Below are positions 50,641-61,205 of a DNA stretch of 64,000 nucleotides, piece by piece. The translations under genes and the position numbers were made by a program. The number at the start of each line of letters is the position of its first letter. The first letter of the stretch is position 1. The DNA lies in the NCBI GenBank assembly GCA_014529385.2, contig CM043952.1, positions 153,387,057 through 153,451,056 of the forward strand, read 5' to 3'. The notes under the pieces are model-generated. The model did no database searches, had not been told where the DNA came from, and was given only the letters and a program-made list of their open reading frames with translations. The stretch is from Adiantum capillus-veneris (lineage: Eukaryota > Streptophyta > Polypodiopsida > Polypodiales > Pteridaceae).

Positions 50641-52132
50641 CTTCTTGAAAGAATTGAATGATGAACAAAGGTCAAATATGTCTGACCTTGAAATGGAACG
50701 ATAAGATTTTCTGCAAGCTCAGGTTGACTATTTCTCTGAGGGCTTACCATGCGAGTTGCCTCCTTCACGTCCTGAAGGTCACACGATTGATTTGATTCCC
50801 GATAGTACACCATCGAACCAACCATCTTACCAACCTAGCCGAGCCCAACATGAAGAAGTAATGAACCAGAACAAATTTTCCCGTTCCGAGAATCAATGAT
50901 ATACTCAACAGACTTCAGGATTCTACTTGCCGAATTGATCTGAAGAGTGGTTAAATCAGATCCGAATCGCTCTTGGAGACGTCTATAAGACAACTTTCAG
51001 GGCGACGTTTGGTTTGTATGAATATTTAGTAATGCCATTTGGCCTTGCGAATGCACTGACTACATTCAACCGTATGATGGACATAATTTTTAGAGAGTAC
51101 CGATCATTTGTGGGCACTTTCTTTGACGACATCATCGTCTTCTCTAAGAATGAAGCAGAACACAAACACCACCTATTGTCTGTCAGGCATTGCGGAAACA
51201 CAGATAGGTTATCAACACCTTTGCTCGAGCCAATTTTTCTTGCCTGAGATACACTTCTTGAGACACATTGTCTCAGCAGAAGGGGTAAAGATGGATCCGG
51301 CCAAAGTTGCAACTATTTATGATTGGCATGATTTGAAGAATGTTCATGAGGTTCAAACCTTATATGGGATTGTGCTCATATTATCGGCGGTTCATTCGGA
51401 AATTTGCAAAGATAGATTCTCCTTTGTGCACATTGACTTAGAAAGGAGTTCCTTTTACTTAGAGATCGACAGAGATTGCAGCCTTTAAGACTCTCAAGGA
51501 AAAGTACGGGGCCAGTGTTGACCTTTTCAGACTTGCAAAAGCCATTTGAAGTTTAGTGTGATGCTTGAGGTCGCAGTCTGGGAGCAGTCTTGATGCAAGA
51601 AGACCATGTCATAGCTTACAAGAGCAAGATGTTTTCACGTCCTGAACGGATTGCACAGATTTATGAGAAAGAGCTTTTGGCAGTTATCCACGCTCTTATG
51701 CAATGGTGACGCTATCTACTCCGAGCTGACTTTATTGTTTTCACAAACCATCAGAGTTAACGTTACTTGTCGCAATCGGGAAAGCAGATGAGGTGGGCTA
51801 GCATCTTGTCACAGTTTCACTTCCAGATAGTCCATGTTCAGGGACATAAGAATTTAGTGGCAGATGCATTGTCTAGATAGCCCTTGGTTCTGGCCATTTT
51901 TGCGATACATCATCGAAGCTTCGAGGATATGGTAGATCAGTATGCCACATATCTTGATTTTGTAGATATCTTTCACCGGATACAGAGTTGAGAAACAGTT
52001 GCATGCTATAATCCATACGGGACGACTATTTGATGTGGAAAACAATATGTGTTACACAACCTTTGAGGGAAAAGGTTTTGACAGAGTGCCATGGTCCACC
52101 TTAAAGGGTGTGGACCGTTACTTTTTTTGGCG
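50641..52132 (+). pseudogene. Reverse transcriptase, RNase H and integrase start of E
   Basis: Blocks on the plus strand: CELPPSRPEGHTIDLIPDST (about 50,750), YEYLVMPFGLANALTTFNRM, the catalytic TFFDDIIVFSKNEAEH (51,014-51,170), FLPEIHFLRHIVSAEGVKMD PAKV (about 51,240), then degraded RNase H (GAVLMQEDHVIAYKSK, QIYEKELLAVIHAL near 51,660) and the tether VQGHKNLVADALS (51,838). Integrase begins with HHRSFEDMVDQYAT. A piece including the first reverse transcriptase blocks is deleted near 50,880-50,940. Stops and frameshifts occur throughout. Confidence 0.85.
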
Positions 52133-52928
52133 GAGGCTGTCACAAGACGGGCACCACGTGCCAATAGAAAAGAACAGATTGAACAGACTTTTAGCACTTC
52201 AATAACAACTGAATTGAGAGAGAGAGAGATGACACGAGACACGGAGTGGCGGAATTCCACCCCAGAGAGTATTGGCCCCACTTGGAAATCCATACAGCCT
52301 GCCACATCATCATGTCAGCGCAATTTTTGGAAATCTGCCGCAAGTCTCTTTTGTGTGTGTGTGAGAGTCTCGCTTTATCTCCTTTATGTCACTTGAAGCC
52401 CCATCGAACAGGTCCCCATAAGTTGGTAGGAATTCTTCTTCTGTTACTTGTTCTTCTTAGGGTTTAGGTCCCTCGGCCGACATCTGCAAGTTGGCTTCCT
52501 TCTTTAGGGCTTTGACACGTCAGCAGTTTGTGACATCTCCCCTTCTTGAAAGAGAGTAACCTTCCGCGATTACAGCATATCTGCAAAACAACTCAAGTTA
52601 GCTCAAAAAAAATTTCGAGGGTCATTCCGAGGGACATTCAGTTTGCTCTTTTTGTTAAGGAGTTAGCTTCTCCTTTCGGCTCTTTTGATCAATGAGTTAG
52701 CTTCTCCTTTCGTCTAGATCAGAACTCTTGATATTTCGACGTAGTAAAATTAGCCATCACACCTAGACCGTACTGATCTTCCACGGGTGTCTTGATGCAC
52801 TAATATTACATACCCAGGCAATCTCATCCAATTAGGAATATTCAGTGGTTGGCACATCACAATGCAACACAAATGCTTACATGTGCATGTTACAAGACAT
52901 AGAAACATAAGGCCGCCGATGAACACCC

Positions 52929-53204
52929 CCCCCGCAATTAACCATCCAGGTCCGGGCGATGAGCTGTTCAACGACTCCCTTATCACTCTTACCGCAAATA
53001 ACCTAAAAAGGTCCGGGCCATGAGATATAGAGGCCTTTTACAACCAAACGCCCCCTAGACCGCAGCCTGCGTTGTTTGGAGGTGCTGAGAGTAACCACTA
53101 CTCAGACTTCTTAACACTCCTCCTGCATAACCATCCACGTCCGGGCCGGGAGTCACAACAACAATATTCCCCCCGTAAATAACCACAAGGGTCCGGGCCA
53201 TGAG
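52929..53204 (+). repeat. Four copies of a CCGCAAATAACCA...GGTCCGGGCCATGAG motif
   Basis: Copies of about 31-35 bp lie at 52,929-52,963, 52,992-53,024, 53,122-53,152 and 53,172-53,204. The right half, (G)GTCCGGGC(C/G)(A/G)TGAG, is best kept; the left half is CCGCAAATAACC with small changes, followed by a variable A-rich or ATCC piece. Spacings are irregular (about 63, 130 and 50 bp), so it is not a simple tandem repeat. GGTCCGGGCC can form a short hairpin or self-complementary contact. Confidence 0.8.
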
Positions 53205-54090
53205 TATGAACAAGCATTCTCAAACATCATTTCTCACTACACCTGGGAGTAAACTCACCAATCATTGAAACCAGTATTACAACCAGAGTCAAACAATTCA
53301 AATCGGCACCAAGACGGGTTCAAAATAGATAACATCCATTTCAAACAAATTCAAACAAGATCACCAAACAAGTTCTCAAACAGATTTCAAACTTAAAAAG
53401 CAATCTCGACATCGATCGAGCTCGAAAAGTCGGCTGACTTTCCATTCTGAAACCTGCACCAAAAATTAGGGTTAGGTTCCTTCCATAAGGTCGTAGCCGA
53501 CCAGAGCATGGTCCGTCAGCTCTTGGACAGAGTGTTCCTGTGGCAGTGATGGTAGTCCCAAGTCATAGTAGTCACACCTGACCTCCAAGGTTATCAACAA
53601 GAGGCACCTGCTGAGAGATGTAAAGAAATTTTAAGTTATAATCTGCTAGGGTTTCCACGGCAAGCATTCTAGGATACACCACTTTGCCAGAAGTTGCACT
53701 CCGAAGGAAAATGTCAGAAACCATATAACTTCAGACAAAAATTTTCTTGAAAGCTTCAAGCTTGCCAAGTCCTTGGAGTGTGCTGGTTGGTAGTTGTAGA
53801 CATCAACATCTGCATGGCACTACCTCTGAGAAAAACAGTGACTTGAAACAAATCTTGGATCCTTCTCTTGCAAGTGATCTTAATGGCTTATGCCTTGTAA
53901 GACATGAGTGGTGAAGACGAGAGCGTGTCCGATGCGTGATGAAGTAAGGGTGGGAGTCGCTAATAAGTCCAGGGTCGAAGCACAAATCTAAAATTTCCAA
54001 TGAACTTTGGAAGTGCGATCTTGCTTTGTCTGCTCTTTGGTGGGACCGGTATGCTTTCAGAAAAGCACACGCTTGATGCTCTGATACCAC

Positions 54091-54754
54091 TATCACAAGA
54101 CGGGCACCACGTGCCAATAGAAAAGAACAGACTGAACAGACTTTTAACACTTCAATAACAACTGAATTGAGAGAGAAAGATGACACGAGACACGGAGTGG
54201 CGGAATTCCACCCCAAAGAGTATTGGCCCCAAACCTTGGTGCCCCTTTCGGTATTTCTTTATATTGCATCAACATAGTACAAGCCGGTACTCGAGACTCT
54301 GCACCTTCTCTAGGAAGCATGCCAGAGAATGAGCCCTAACCTCATATTTAAAGGCCCTAGGCCCAAAAAGCAGTTTACAGTGAAAAGCCTTCAAACTGAA
54401 AAGCATCTGGTCCAAAAGCAATGGCAAAAAGCTGCCAGTGTAATTTATGGAAATCCGTATAGCTTCCACGTCATTAGCCAGCGCAAAACACGGAAATCCA
54501 TACAACCTGCCATGTCATCATGTTAACGCAATTTTTGGAAATGTGCTGCAAGTCTCTTGTGTGTGTGCGTGTGTGTGTGTGAGAGTCCTGCTTTATCTCC
54601 TTTATGTCACTTGAGGCCCCATCGGACGGGGTCCCCATAAGTTGGTAGGACTTATTCTTTTGTTACTTGTTCTTCTTAGGGTTTAGGCTCCTCGATCGAC
54701 ATTTGCAAGTTGGCTTCCTTCTTTAGGGCTTTGACATGTCAGCAGTTGGTGACA
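54091..54754 (-). repeat. 5' LTR of F (full length)
   Basis: It keeps the middle part lost from the other LTR, including the block 'tggtgcccctttcggtattt' shared with LTR E. Left edge is TATCAC where the other copy has TGTCAC. Confidence 0.9.
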
Positions 54755-54904
54755 GAGGCTCAAAAAGGATGTGGACGAGTTGTTGGCAGTTGGCCAAAAG
54801 GTCAAGTTTGATAGGCAGAAGGCACAAGGATTTCTACAACCTTTACCCATACGTTGGCCAAAAGGTCAAGTCCTCCGGCAGAAGGCACGAGGATTTCTAC
54901 AACC
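54755..54904 (+). pseudogene. Integrase zinc block of E with a 75-bp duplication
   Basis: After F the plus strand reads RLKKDVDELLAVGQKVKFDR and QKAQGFLQPLP, matching D (RLKKDVDEF ... CQKVKFDRHKAQGLLQPLP). The two zinc cysteines of D are missing here. The segment 'ttggccaaaaggtcaag' through 'ggatttctacaacct' is then repeated. The second copy runs straight into the LTR of G. Confidence 0.75.
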
Positions 54905-55512
54905 TGTGCAGAGGATTTTCTTTTTTGGGTGATTTGAATTGTCATTTCTTCTTGGCGGTCCACGTTTTTGGACTCTTTTCTTGTTAAAATTGGCAATTTG
55001 TTTGTTAGTTAGGGTGCTCCCGGCTTCTAACGAAAGATGAAAGTAATATGAGAGGTTTTAAGGTGTGGGAAGAAGGTTTAAGAGAAATGAAATAAAAGAG
55101 AGTAAGAAGATAAGGTTTGGAAAGGTACGAAGCTATGAGTTTTTTTTTTTTGCTTTTCAAAGAGATAAAGAGATGGAGATCATTAAAGAGAAGGCACGAG
55201 GATTTCTACAACCTGTGCAGAGGATTTTCTTTTTTGGGTGATTTGAATTGTCATTTCTTCTTGGCGGTCCACGTTTTTGGACTCTTTTCTTGTTAAAATT
55301 GGCAATTTGTTTGTTAGTTAGGGTGCTCCCGGCTTCTAACGAAAGATGAAAGTAATATGAGAGGTTTTAAGGTGTGGGAAGAAGGTTTAAGAGAAATGAA
55401 ATAAAAGAGAGTAAGAAGATAAGGTTTGGAAAGGTACGAAGCTATGAGTTTTTTTTTTTTGCTTTTCAAAGAGATAAAGAGATGGAGATCATTAATGCTT
55501 AAGGAAGAGTAG
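54881..55512. repeat. 319-bp tandem duplication at the border of E and G
   Basis: The unit 'gaaggcacgaggatttctac' through 'agatggagatcatta' starts at 54,881 and again at 55,200; the copies are almost identical. It covers the end of E and the first 290 bp of the presumed LTR of G, so it formed after G inserted. Confidence 0.93.
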
Positions 55513-55577
55513 AAGTGTGAGAAAAAAATAAAGAAGACAATAAGACTTTTTAGGCAAGTAAAAAAGTGAAAAGAGAA

Positions 55578-55612
<35 letters not shown>

Positions 55613-55914
55613 GGGTGGGTTGGGGTCCAAAGAAAGAAGGGGGGAGGAGCGATGCAGGGGGGAAGGAGCTGTGTGCAAGGGAAAGGGGGAGAAACAGGGG
55701 TGCGATCGGTGAAGGAGTACGAGCGGAAGTGCGACGCGAGAGAGATTGCGAGAAGAAGAGCACGACGATATGGTGAACTCGCTCTACTGTAATGTGTAGA
55801 GCAAGTGAGTTCTTATTAGGTTTTTACAAAAGAATATGTGTACATACCTGGCGGCCCGCCCACTTACCTGGGCGACCACATTGGGCTTTATACCCCCAAC
55901 AACCTCCCACTTAA
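54905..55914 (-). repeat. 3' LTR of G with polypurine tract and G homopolymer
   Basis: The right border is clear from the purine tract. The left border is inferred from where E's coding DNA stops. It contains the 319-bp duplication and a run of about 33 G at 55,578-55,610. The Pro-rich minus-strand frame (55,314-55,763) is an artefact of the C/G tract. Confidence 0.65.
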
Positions 55915-55990
55915 AGTCCAATGTGGTACTTTAAGTGTGAGAGAAGCTACTATACAAGCTAATATACAAGAGATGTAGAGAAGTGATGTA

Positions 55991-57910
55991 CTACCCTACA
56001 CCTAACTGCTTGCGAAAATGCGCAAAGCTCTCTGAGGGAAGTCCTTTTGTAAGTAGATCAGCAGGATTTTCTGTGGTGTGAACTTTGACAAGCTGAAGCT
56101 GCTTATCCTCGAGCATTTCCCTGATGAAATGATACTTCACATCCACATGCTTTGTCTTTGAGTGATAAACTGGATTGCGAGCCAATTGTATAGCACTTTG
56201 ACTATCACAATATAACACATGCATCTCTTCTTTGATTCCCAAATCTGTTACTAGTCGATTAAGCCAAATTGATTCTTTGCATGCCTCTGATGCTGCAACA
56301 TATTCAGCCTCTGTAGTAGACTGAGTAACACAATCTTGTAATCTAGAACGCCATGATACTGCTCCACCAGCCAATGTAAAGACATACCCTGACGTAGACC
56401 TTCGGTTGTCTAAGTCACCTGCATAATCTGAGTCTGTAAAACCCTTTACACTTAGCTCCTGACTCCCATAGAATATACGCATACTCTTTGTAGCTTTTAG
56501 GTATCTCAATATTCCTTTCACTGCCTCCCAATGTTTCTTGCCTGGGTTTGACATGTATCGACTTACTACTCCCACTGCAAATGCAATGTCTGGGCGAGTA
56601 GCAATCATTGCATACATCAAACTACCCACTGCAAATGCAATGTCTGGGCGAGTAGCAATCATTGCATACATCAAACTACCCACTGCAGACGCATATGGAA
56701 TCTTATCCATTTCAGCCCGTTCTTCCTCAGACACAAGAGAATCTTGTTTGCTAAGTTTCACATATGGTGGCAATGGAACACTCAATGCCTTTCCCTTCTC
56801 TATATTGAAACGTTGCAAAACCTTGTCAATATACTCTGTTTGAGATAACCAAATCAACTTCTTTGATCTATCTCTCTCAATGCGCATACCAAGTATATGA
56901 CTTGCCTCACCCATGTCTTTCATGTCAAACGATTTTGCCATCTTTGAATTCAAAGCTGAAATTTCTTCCAAGTGCTTGCCAGCAATCAACATGTCATCCA
57001 CATACAAAATAAGGATCAGCCAACTGCCATCCTTAGCCTTCTTTGTAAATAGACAGTGATTGAACTCACTACGTTTGTAGCCTTGAGAAAGCATAAACTT
57101 GTGGAATTTATGGTACCATGCCCTCGGTGATTGTTTTAAGCCATAAAGACTCTTTAACAACTGGCATACCCAATCTTCCTTGCCTTTCTCAACAAACCCT
57201 TCTGGCTGCTGCATGTAAATTTCCACATCTAAATCACCATGCAAGAAAGTTGTCTTGACATCCATTTGGTGCAACGCCAAATCTAATATGGAAACCAATG
57301 CAAGAAAGCATCTCAATGTAGTCATCTTGACCACCGGAGAGAAGACTTCATCAAAGTCAATGCCTTGTTCTTGCTTAAAGCCCTTGGCAACAAGCCTTGC
57401 TTTGTACTTTGGCTGACTATCATGAGCGGTGATCTTATACCTGTAAAACCATTTACAAGGTAGAGCCTTTTTGCCCTGTGGTAATTTAACTAGCTTCCAT
57501 GTTTTGGTTTTTTGCAGAGCTGTCATCTCTAACTGGATGGCCAATTGCCAATTCCTGGAGTCCTTCATTTGCACTGCTTCCTTGTAACATGAAGGCTGAT
57601 TGCAATCAGTCAACATGACATAGTTCATAGATGGAACAAACCTATCAGAAGGTCGCGTGACACGTCCAGATCTACGCACAATAGGTGGCTCAGGCTCAAC
57701 CGCAATCTGTGGTTCCACTCTATCCTGTCCTTGCTCCTCTTGAGCCCTGACATTTTGTCTTGCACGTGCAGGTCCATCTTCTTGGAAGACAACTCTTCTA
57801 ATCTCCTCAACCCTCTTTGGTTTAGAATGATATTTGGATTTATTAAAGTGAACATCATTGCTGCGGACAACCTTTCTGGATTCGGGATCCCAAAGTCTGT
57901 ACCCCATTGT
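55991..57910 (-). CDS. Copia reverse transcriptase and RNase H of G
   Basis: An uninterrupted frame of about 640 codons starts at GYRLWDPESRKVVRSNDV, the last part of the integrase-RT linker. It then shows WKLVKLPQGKKALPCKWFYR, KARLVAKGFKQEQGIDFDEV, VDVKTTFLHG-like VKTTFLHGDLDVEIYMQQP, SLYGLKQSPRAWYHK, the catalytic LYVDDMLIAG and the RNase H blocks FTDSDYAGDLDNRRSTSGY, STTEAEYVAAS, DSQSAIQLARNPVYH and TENPADLLTK. Catalytic residues are complete. There is an in-frame 54-bp duplication (AVGSLMYAMIATRPDIAF twice). The first 27 or so codons upstream are not copia. Intact but without gag or integrase. Confidence 0.93.
   Translation of the reverse strand, partial: TMGYRLWDPESRKVVRSNDVHFNKSKYHSKPKRVEEIRRVVFQEDGPARARQNVRAQEEQGQDRVEPQIAVEPEPPIVRRSGRVTRPSDRFVPSMNYVMLTDCNQPSCYKEAVQMKDSRNWQLAIQLEMTALQKTKTWKLVKLPQGKKALPCKWFYRYKITAHDSQPKYKARLVAKGFKQEQGIDFDEVFSPVVKMTTLRCFLALVSILDLALHQMDVKTTFLHGDLDVEIYMQQPEGFVEKGKEDWVCQLLKSLYGLKQSPRAWYHKFHKFMLSQGYKRSEFNHCLFTKKAKDGSWLILILYVDDMLIAGKHLEEISALNSKMAKSFDMKDMGEASHILGMRIERDRSKKLIWLSQTEYIDKVLQRFNIEKGKALSVPLPPYVKLSKQDSLVSEEERAEMDKIPYASAVGSLMYAMIATRPDIAFAVGSLMYAMIATRPDIAFAVGVVSRYMSNPGKKHWEAVKGILRYLKATKSMRIFYGSQELSVKGFTDSDYAGDLDNRRSTSGYVFTLAGGAVSWRSRLQDCVTQSTTEAEYVAASEACKESIWLNRLVTDLGIKEEMHVLYCDSQSAIQLARNPVYHSKTKHVDVKYHFIREMLEDKQLQLVKVHTTENPADLLTKGLPSESFAHFRKQLGVG
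56571..56678. repeat. Perfect in-frame 54-bp tandem duplication in G pol
   Basis: Unit one is 56,571-56,624 and unit two 56,625-56,678; they appear identical. The result is 18 extra residues between reverse transcriptase and RNase H without loss of frame, and identical copies suggest recent origin. Confidence 0.97.
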
Positions 57911-57991
57911 GCGCTCCTTGCTGCACTGTCGAAGCAAGGGACTTGCCGATACACCGTGTGCAAGCCACAAATGTCTCCAAGCACACAACAA

Positions 57992-58509
57992 GACTAATCT
58001 AGCAAGCTCAAGAGAGCAAAGGGTGTGTCACTCACCGCTCTACGCTCGCCTTCGTGGTGGATTCCTCGCCGCGATGAAGAAGAAGCTGCAGTCGTGCCGC
58101 GCTCAACCGCTTCGCTACCGTCGTGCCTTCGTAATGCTCGATCGCACACACTCTCTCCCTCTCTCTCTCTGTCACATACACACACACACACACAAGGAGG
58201 TGAAGAAGAAGAAGATGGAGATGGAGATGGAGCAAGAGCACTCTTCTATTGCACAAATGAGAGAATGAGTGAATTTTAGGTTTAGTTGGCTTTTATATGA
58301 GCTCACCCCATTCACACTTGGGCGCCCATGCTTAGCCAACTAATCCCTTGAATGTCCCAATTAGAGTGCGCCTCTCATCGGCGATCACTCTTACCCTTTT
58401 CCTATTGGTCCGACAAGCCCGGTACCCGACTCTACCAAATACATAATACACGTCCGTCGTAGGTGATGGGGTGTCCGTGAGCCGTGAGGGTTAACATGCC
58501 CCCCTTCCT
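57992..58509 (-). repeat. Probable LTR (element I) with TATA box and polypurine tract
   Basis: On the minus strand a purine tract AGGAAGGGGGGCA (complement of 58,497-58,509) is followed by TGTTAACCCTCACGG, the likely LTR start at 58,496. A TATA-like CATATAAAAGCC (complement of 58,289-58,300) is well placed for a promoter. Beyond it lies CT/GA-rich leader DNA with an AC run (58,174-58,194). The left border of the LTR and the rest of this element were not found; it may have been joined to G by deletion. Confidence 0.5.
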
Positions 58510-60300
58510 GATGTAGATTCCGTCCTCGGAAGCTATTGAGTTGAAGCTCTTTCGTCGAGGTGGAAGAGCATTTGAGATGAATGTCCTTAGCCTTCTTCAG
58601 TCACTGCAAAATCAAACAACATTGGCACAATAATTGCATTCTCATAAGTGATTAAAAATCATATGCAGTTTTAGGTAGACAAATTGATTGGTAAAATAAT
58701 TTCAAACAATTTGGCAGCAATGAACATTAAATTGCAATGTAATCAAATGCATAAACAGATGTAAAGGTAAAAAATTAAACAAGTATGGGGTCGCTAATTT
58801 GACGGTCGAAAGGCACTAGAGATTGAATATTAATACCATGGGTAAGCTTCTTAATTTTCTGTGGTCAATTAAGTTGTTTAATCGCGAGAGCCAAGTATTC
58901 ATGTTCGAGGGCTGACTAGAGGCTATATCTAGAAGACCTTGTAGTTAAGCTACCATAAAAGGAATTTCTCATGAAATCATCGCCTGACTGATTACTTTCT
59001 CTTTGACCCCCCAAGTCTTTTCACAGTGATTCAATTTTGATGTGTGTGCTTATTTTGTATGCCTTGGGTTTTTTGCTTTTCAAGTAAAAGCGCCCATACT
59101 GGGAACCTCTAGGGCTCTAGTACCATAGGCAATACATGTGAGTGAAGTACCAAATCAAGCTGAGATTTCTCTTCCAGCTTAAGATTTTACAGTGTGGCAC
59201 TTTGATTTTTTGTTTGTTCATTTTCAGTATTTTAATTTTGTAACTTTGGGGGGTCATATAACACTGATACACCTCCCCAGGCTCATCACACTAGTAAACT
59301 CCCTTTATAATACTTAAGCTAAAGGTTGATAGGGTCAAGCCCACTAGAAAGCCCTAGTGCATTTCACACAATGCTGCCTAAATCGGATTAAGAACCTAAG
59401 TAACCATTAATTATTAGGAAGGCATTCCCCATGGTATTAAGAGAAGATTTCTAATACCTAACTTGGTTAAACTAGCTTAGTCGGCCTGCTTGATTTTTAA
59501 ACCTAGACAAGTGATTATGACAAAAAATTACATTGAATTAAATGTTTGATACTAAGCAAATGCGGTGAATATTAGGCTACCAATCGCAATCAAAGCAGAC
59601 AATCATAGATGCAGAAAAGATAAGGGGCAATGCTAATGGACAAGAAACACCTGTTTGTGTCGATGGTCGCGCTTGATTTGAAGAGTGAGTCGAGATAAAG
59701 ATTCCATGAAGATCCAAATCCTATCAATAGCAACACGCTCCTGTACACACTAGGAAACAAAAGGAATACCTCCAGGAGGCACATTAGTGGGAAAAGGTAC
59801 CAACACTTATTGAACACAACAAAAAGCATAAGGAAGTCTAACCTAATTATTTGCACTCCCCCTAGAGAGTCAAGGGAATAGGATATTGTAGAGGTTGGGG
59901 GGAAACCCTAAGGCTAAACCCCTATCCTCGTCGTCGAGATAAACAAAGTCATCATCCATGAGACCATATGTGCCATCCGTGTAGTCGTGTAAATTTTCTT
60001 CTTCATCATAGGTGCCCATGTTTACTAAGAACGTCACTAGACGCCTATAGTCATCTTGGTCAAAAGGGTAGGCTTGTGCAATGGGAGAAACGCTCTCTAC
60101 TAATTATGGATCAGACGTGGTCAAGAGACGTATCAGCCATTCTAACTCCTCAAAATTCCTCTCACATGCTAGCGTACCTATCAAATCCCATTCACATGCA
60201 AGCACTGGAAAGACCATGTGAAATATTTGTGAAAAGTAACGAGGGTACCTCTCACCCAAGGCAGGAGTGGATGACTCTAGCGTACTAGCCATATCTGTAC
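58510..60300. other. Unassigned region between elements I and H
   Basis: No coding domain was recognised on either strand. The plus-strand frame 59,968-60,288 (106 codons) and minus-strand frame 59,590-59,856 have no motif. The part next to the purine tract at 58,497 would be the interior of element I, and the right part would be the U3-R-U5 or flank of H. Confidence 0.4.
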
Positions 60301-60531
60301 ATGCAAATAGATGATGGTTAGAGTGCAAATATTACAAGGGTCGTGTTCTTGTGCATAATTTGGTTTTATGATTTTGTGTTATGGCTCTTGCTCTTTTACT
60401 TTTTTATCTTGTTTTTGTGAGTACAAGGCTTTATATATACATTCCCTAAGATTGGAGATTAAGGGGTCAGGGGGAAAGGTTGAGAGGGAAGCAAGTGAAT
60501 AATGGATGTCCACAAACACTCCCCCCTTCCT
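60301..60531 (-). repeat. 3' LTR start of H with polypurine tract and TATA box
   Basis: The minus strand has AAGGAAGGGGGGAG (complement of 60,519-60,532) followed by TGTTTGTGGACATCC at 60,518. A TATA-like GTATATATAAAGCC lies at the complement of 60,427-60,440. The far end of the LTR is not defined. A second, similar purine tract occurs at 60,829-60,842. Confidence 0.55.
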
Positions 60532-61205
60532 TGGGTAGATCATACCGTTTGAAATGATGTCGTCACCCTTTGAAACCAATTGTTCCAGTTGGTAATAGGT
60601 AAGGATTTTTTCCAGTAGTTTTCTATTACCCTAGGTGCCTCATCAAGTTTCAAGGGTGGTAAGGTACTCTCCCAGGATCGAACTTGAAGTGGTTCATCAG
60701 GTGATTCTTGAACACTGGGAGGTGTGGATTCTTTTGTAGCTTCATGGAGGTCCACTACTATAGATGGAGGCTGTGTAGAAGCTTTTACCTCTATGGATGT
60801 ATTACATGAGGAGCTAGAAGCTTCATGGAACTCCCCCCTTCCTGAGCTAGGTGGAATAAATTGGTTTTGCCTTGGAGCCCAAACTAGCTCTGGACTAGGT
60901 GTGTAGCATTATGTGATCTTTCCCTTCCCATGGTCTGCCATTGGCTTTAGCGTTACACTGTTTGACTCATATGGGTTTGTTGTCGATAGGGAAGTACAAA
61001 TTTTACGTTTAGGTACCCAAATTTTCTCATTTTCATCATAGTAGCCTTGGGCTTCTAGAAGTTGTTTTGGAATCCATCGTGATTTGGTCTTGACTCTCCT
61101 AGGGCACGCTCTTGGTTTTCCGGGGAAATTTTTTCTTGGAATGGTTGGGAGGGTTGAGGTAGTTGGAAGTAAGGCCTTGGGGACCCATTGATATGTACTC
61201 TTAGG
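60532..61205 (-). other. Region between H protease frame and its 3' LTR
   Basis: Minus-strand translation continues with a repeated WVPK theme (STYQWVPKALLP, SRWIPKQLLEAQGYYDEN, EKIWVPKRK) at about 61,200-60,990, then stops. A further frame (60,755-60,540) reads DLHEATKESTPPSVQESPDE. Such tryptophan-proline repeats occur in linker regions of some plant Gag polyproteins, but here they follow protease. I cannot assign a function. Confidence 0.4.

Larger units (their letters stand above)
52138..54754 (-). mobile_element. Non-autonomous LTR retrotransposon F
   Basis: LTRs are 52,138-52,535 (398 bp) and 54,091-54,754 (664 bp). They share 'cacaagacgggcaccacgtg' at the left and a GTCAGCAGTT-GTGACA end. 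The left LTR has lost about 265 internal bases. Perfect 5-bp TSDs GAGGC lie at 52,133-52,137 and 54,755-54,759. On the minus strand the primer site is TGGTATCAGAGC (complement of 54,078-54,089) and the purine tract is AAGAAGGGGAGA (complement of 52,536-52,547). The 1.55-kb interior has no gag or pol. LTR blocks resemble LTR E, so F may be a deletion relative of the D/E family. It is inserted in E's integrase. Confidence 0.92.
32535..54904 (+). mobile_element. Gypsy element E (plus strand), split by A, F and G
   Basis: E has an LTR end (to 32,899), primer site TGGTATCAAAGC (32,901-32,912), gag start at 33,107, a gap filled by element A (33,271-49,913), then gag, protease, reverse transcriptase, RNase H and early integrase to 52,132, a gap filled by F, and a last integrase zinc block (54,755 to about 54,860). 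It is a close relative of D: DGEAKAN, VMPFGLANALTTF and KKDVDELL match D's blocks. The 3' LTR and integrase core are gone. Gag lacks the capsid end and zinc knuckle. Heavily mutated. Confidence 0.75.
54905..57991 (-). mobile_element. Copia element G, 5'-truncated
   Basis: A minus-strand copia keeps reverse transcriptase and RNase H (57,991-55,991), a purine tract (complement of 55,902-55,914, TTAAGTGGGAGGT) and a 3' LTR of about 1 kb (54,905-55,901). The LTR starts TGTTGGGGGTATAAAGCC on the minus strand and probably ends CTCTGCACA. Gag, protease and integrase are absent; pol starts abruptly near 57,905 after a stretch unrelated to copia. No 5' LTR was found. Confidence 0.75.

Noticed and set aside
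55314-55763. 149-codon Pro/Ser-rich minus-strand frame
   Set aside because: It spans a 33-base homopolymer and CT-rich LTR DNA; the composition explains the open frame.
58025-58279. Overlapping open frames on both strands near 58,000-58,280
   Set aside because: All three are driven by CT/AC/GA-rich leader DNA of the presumed LTR of element I and carry no motif.
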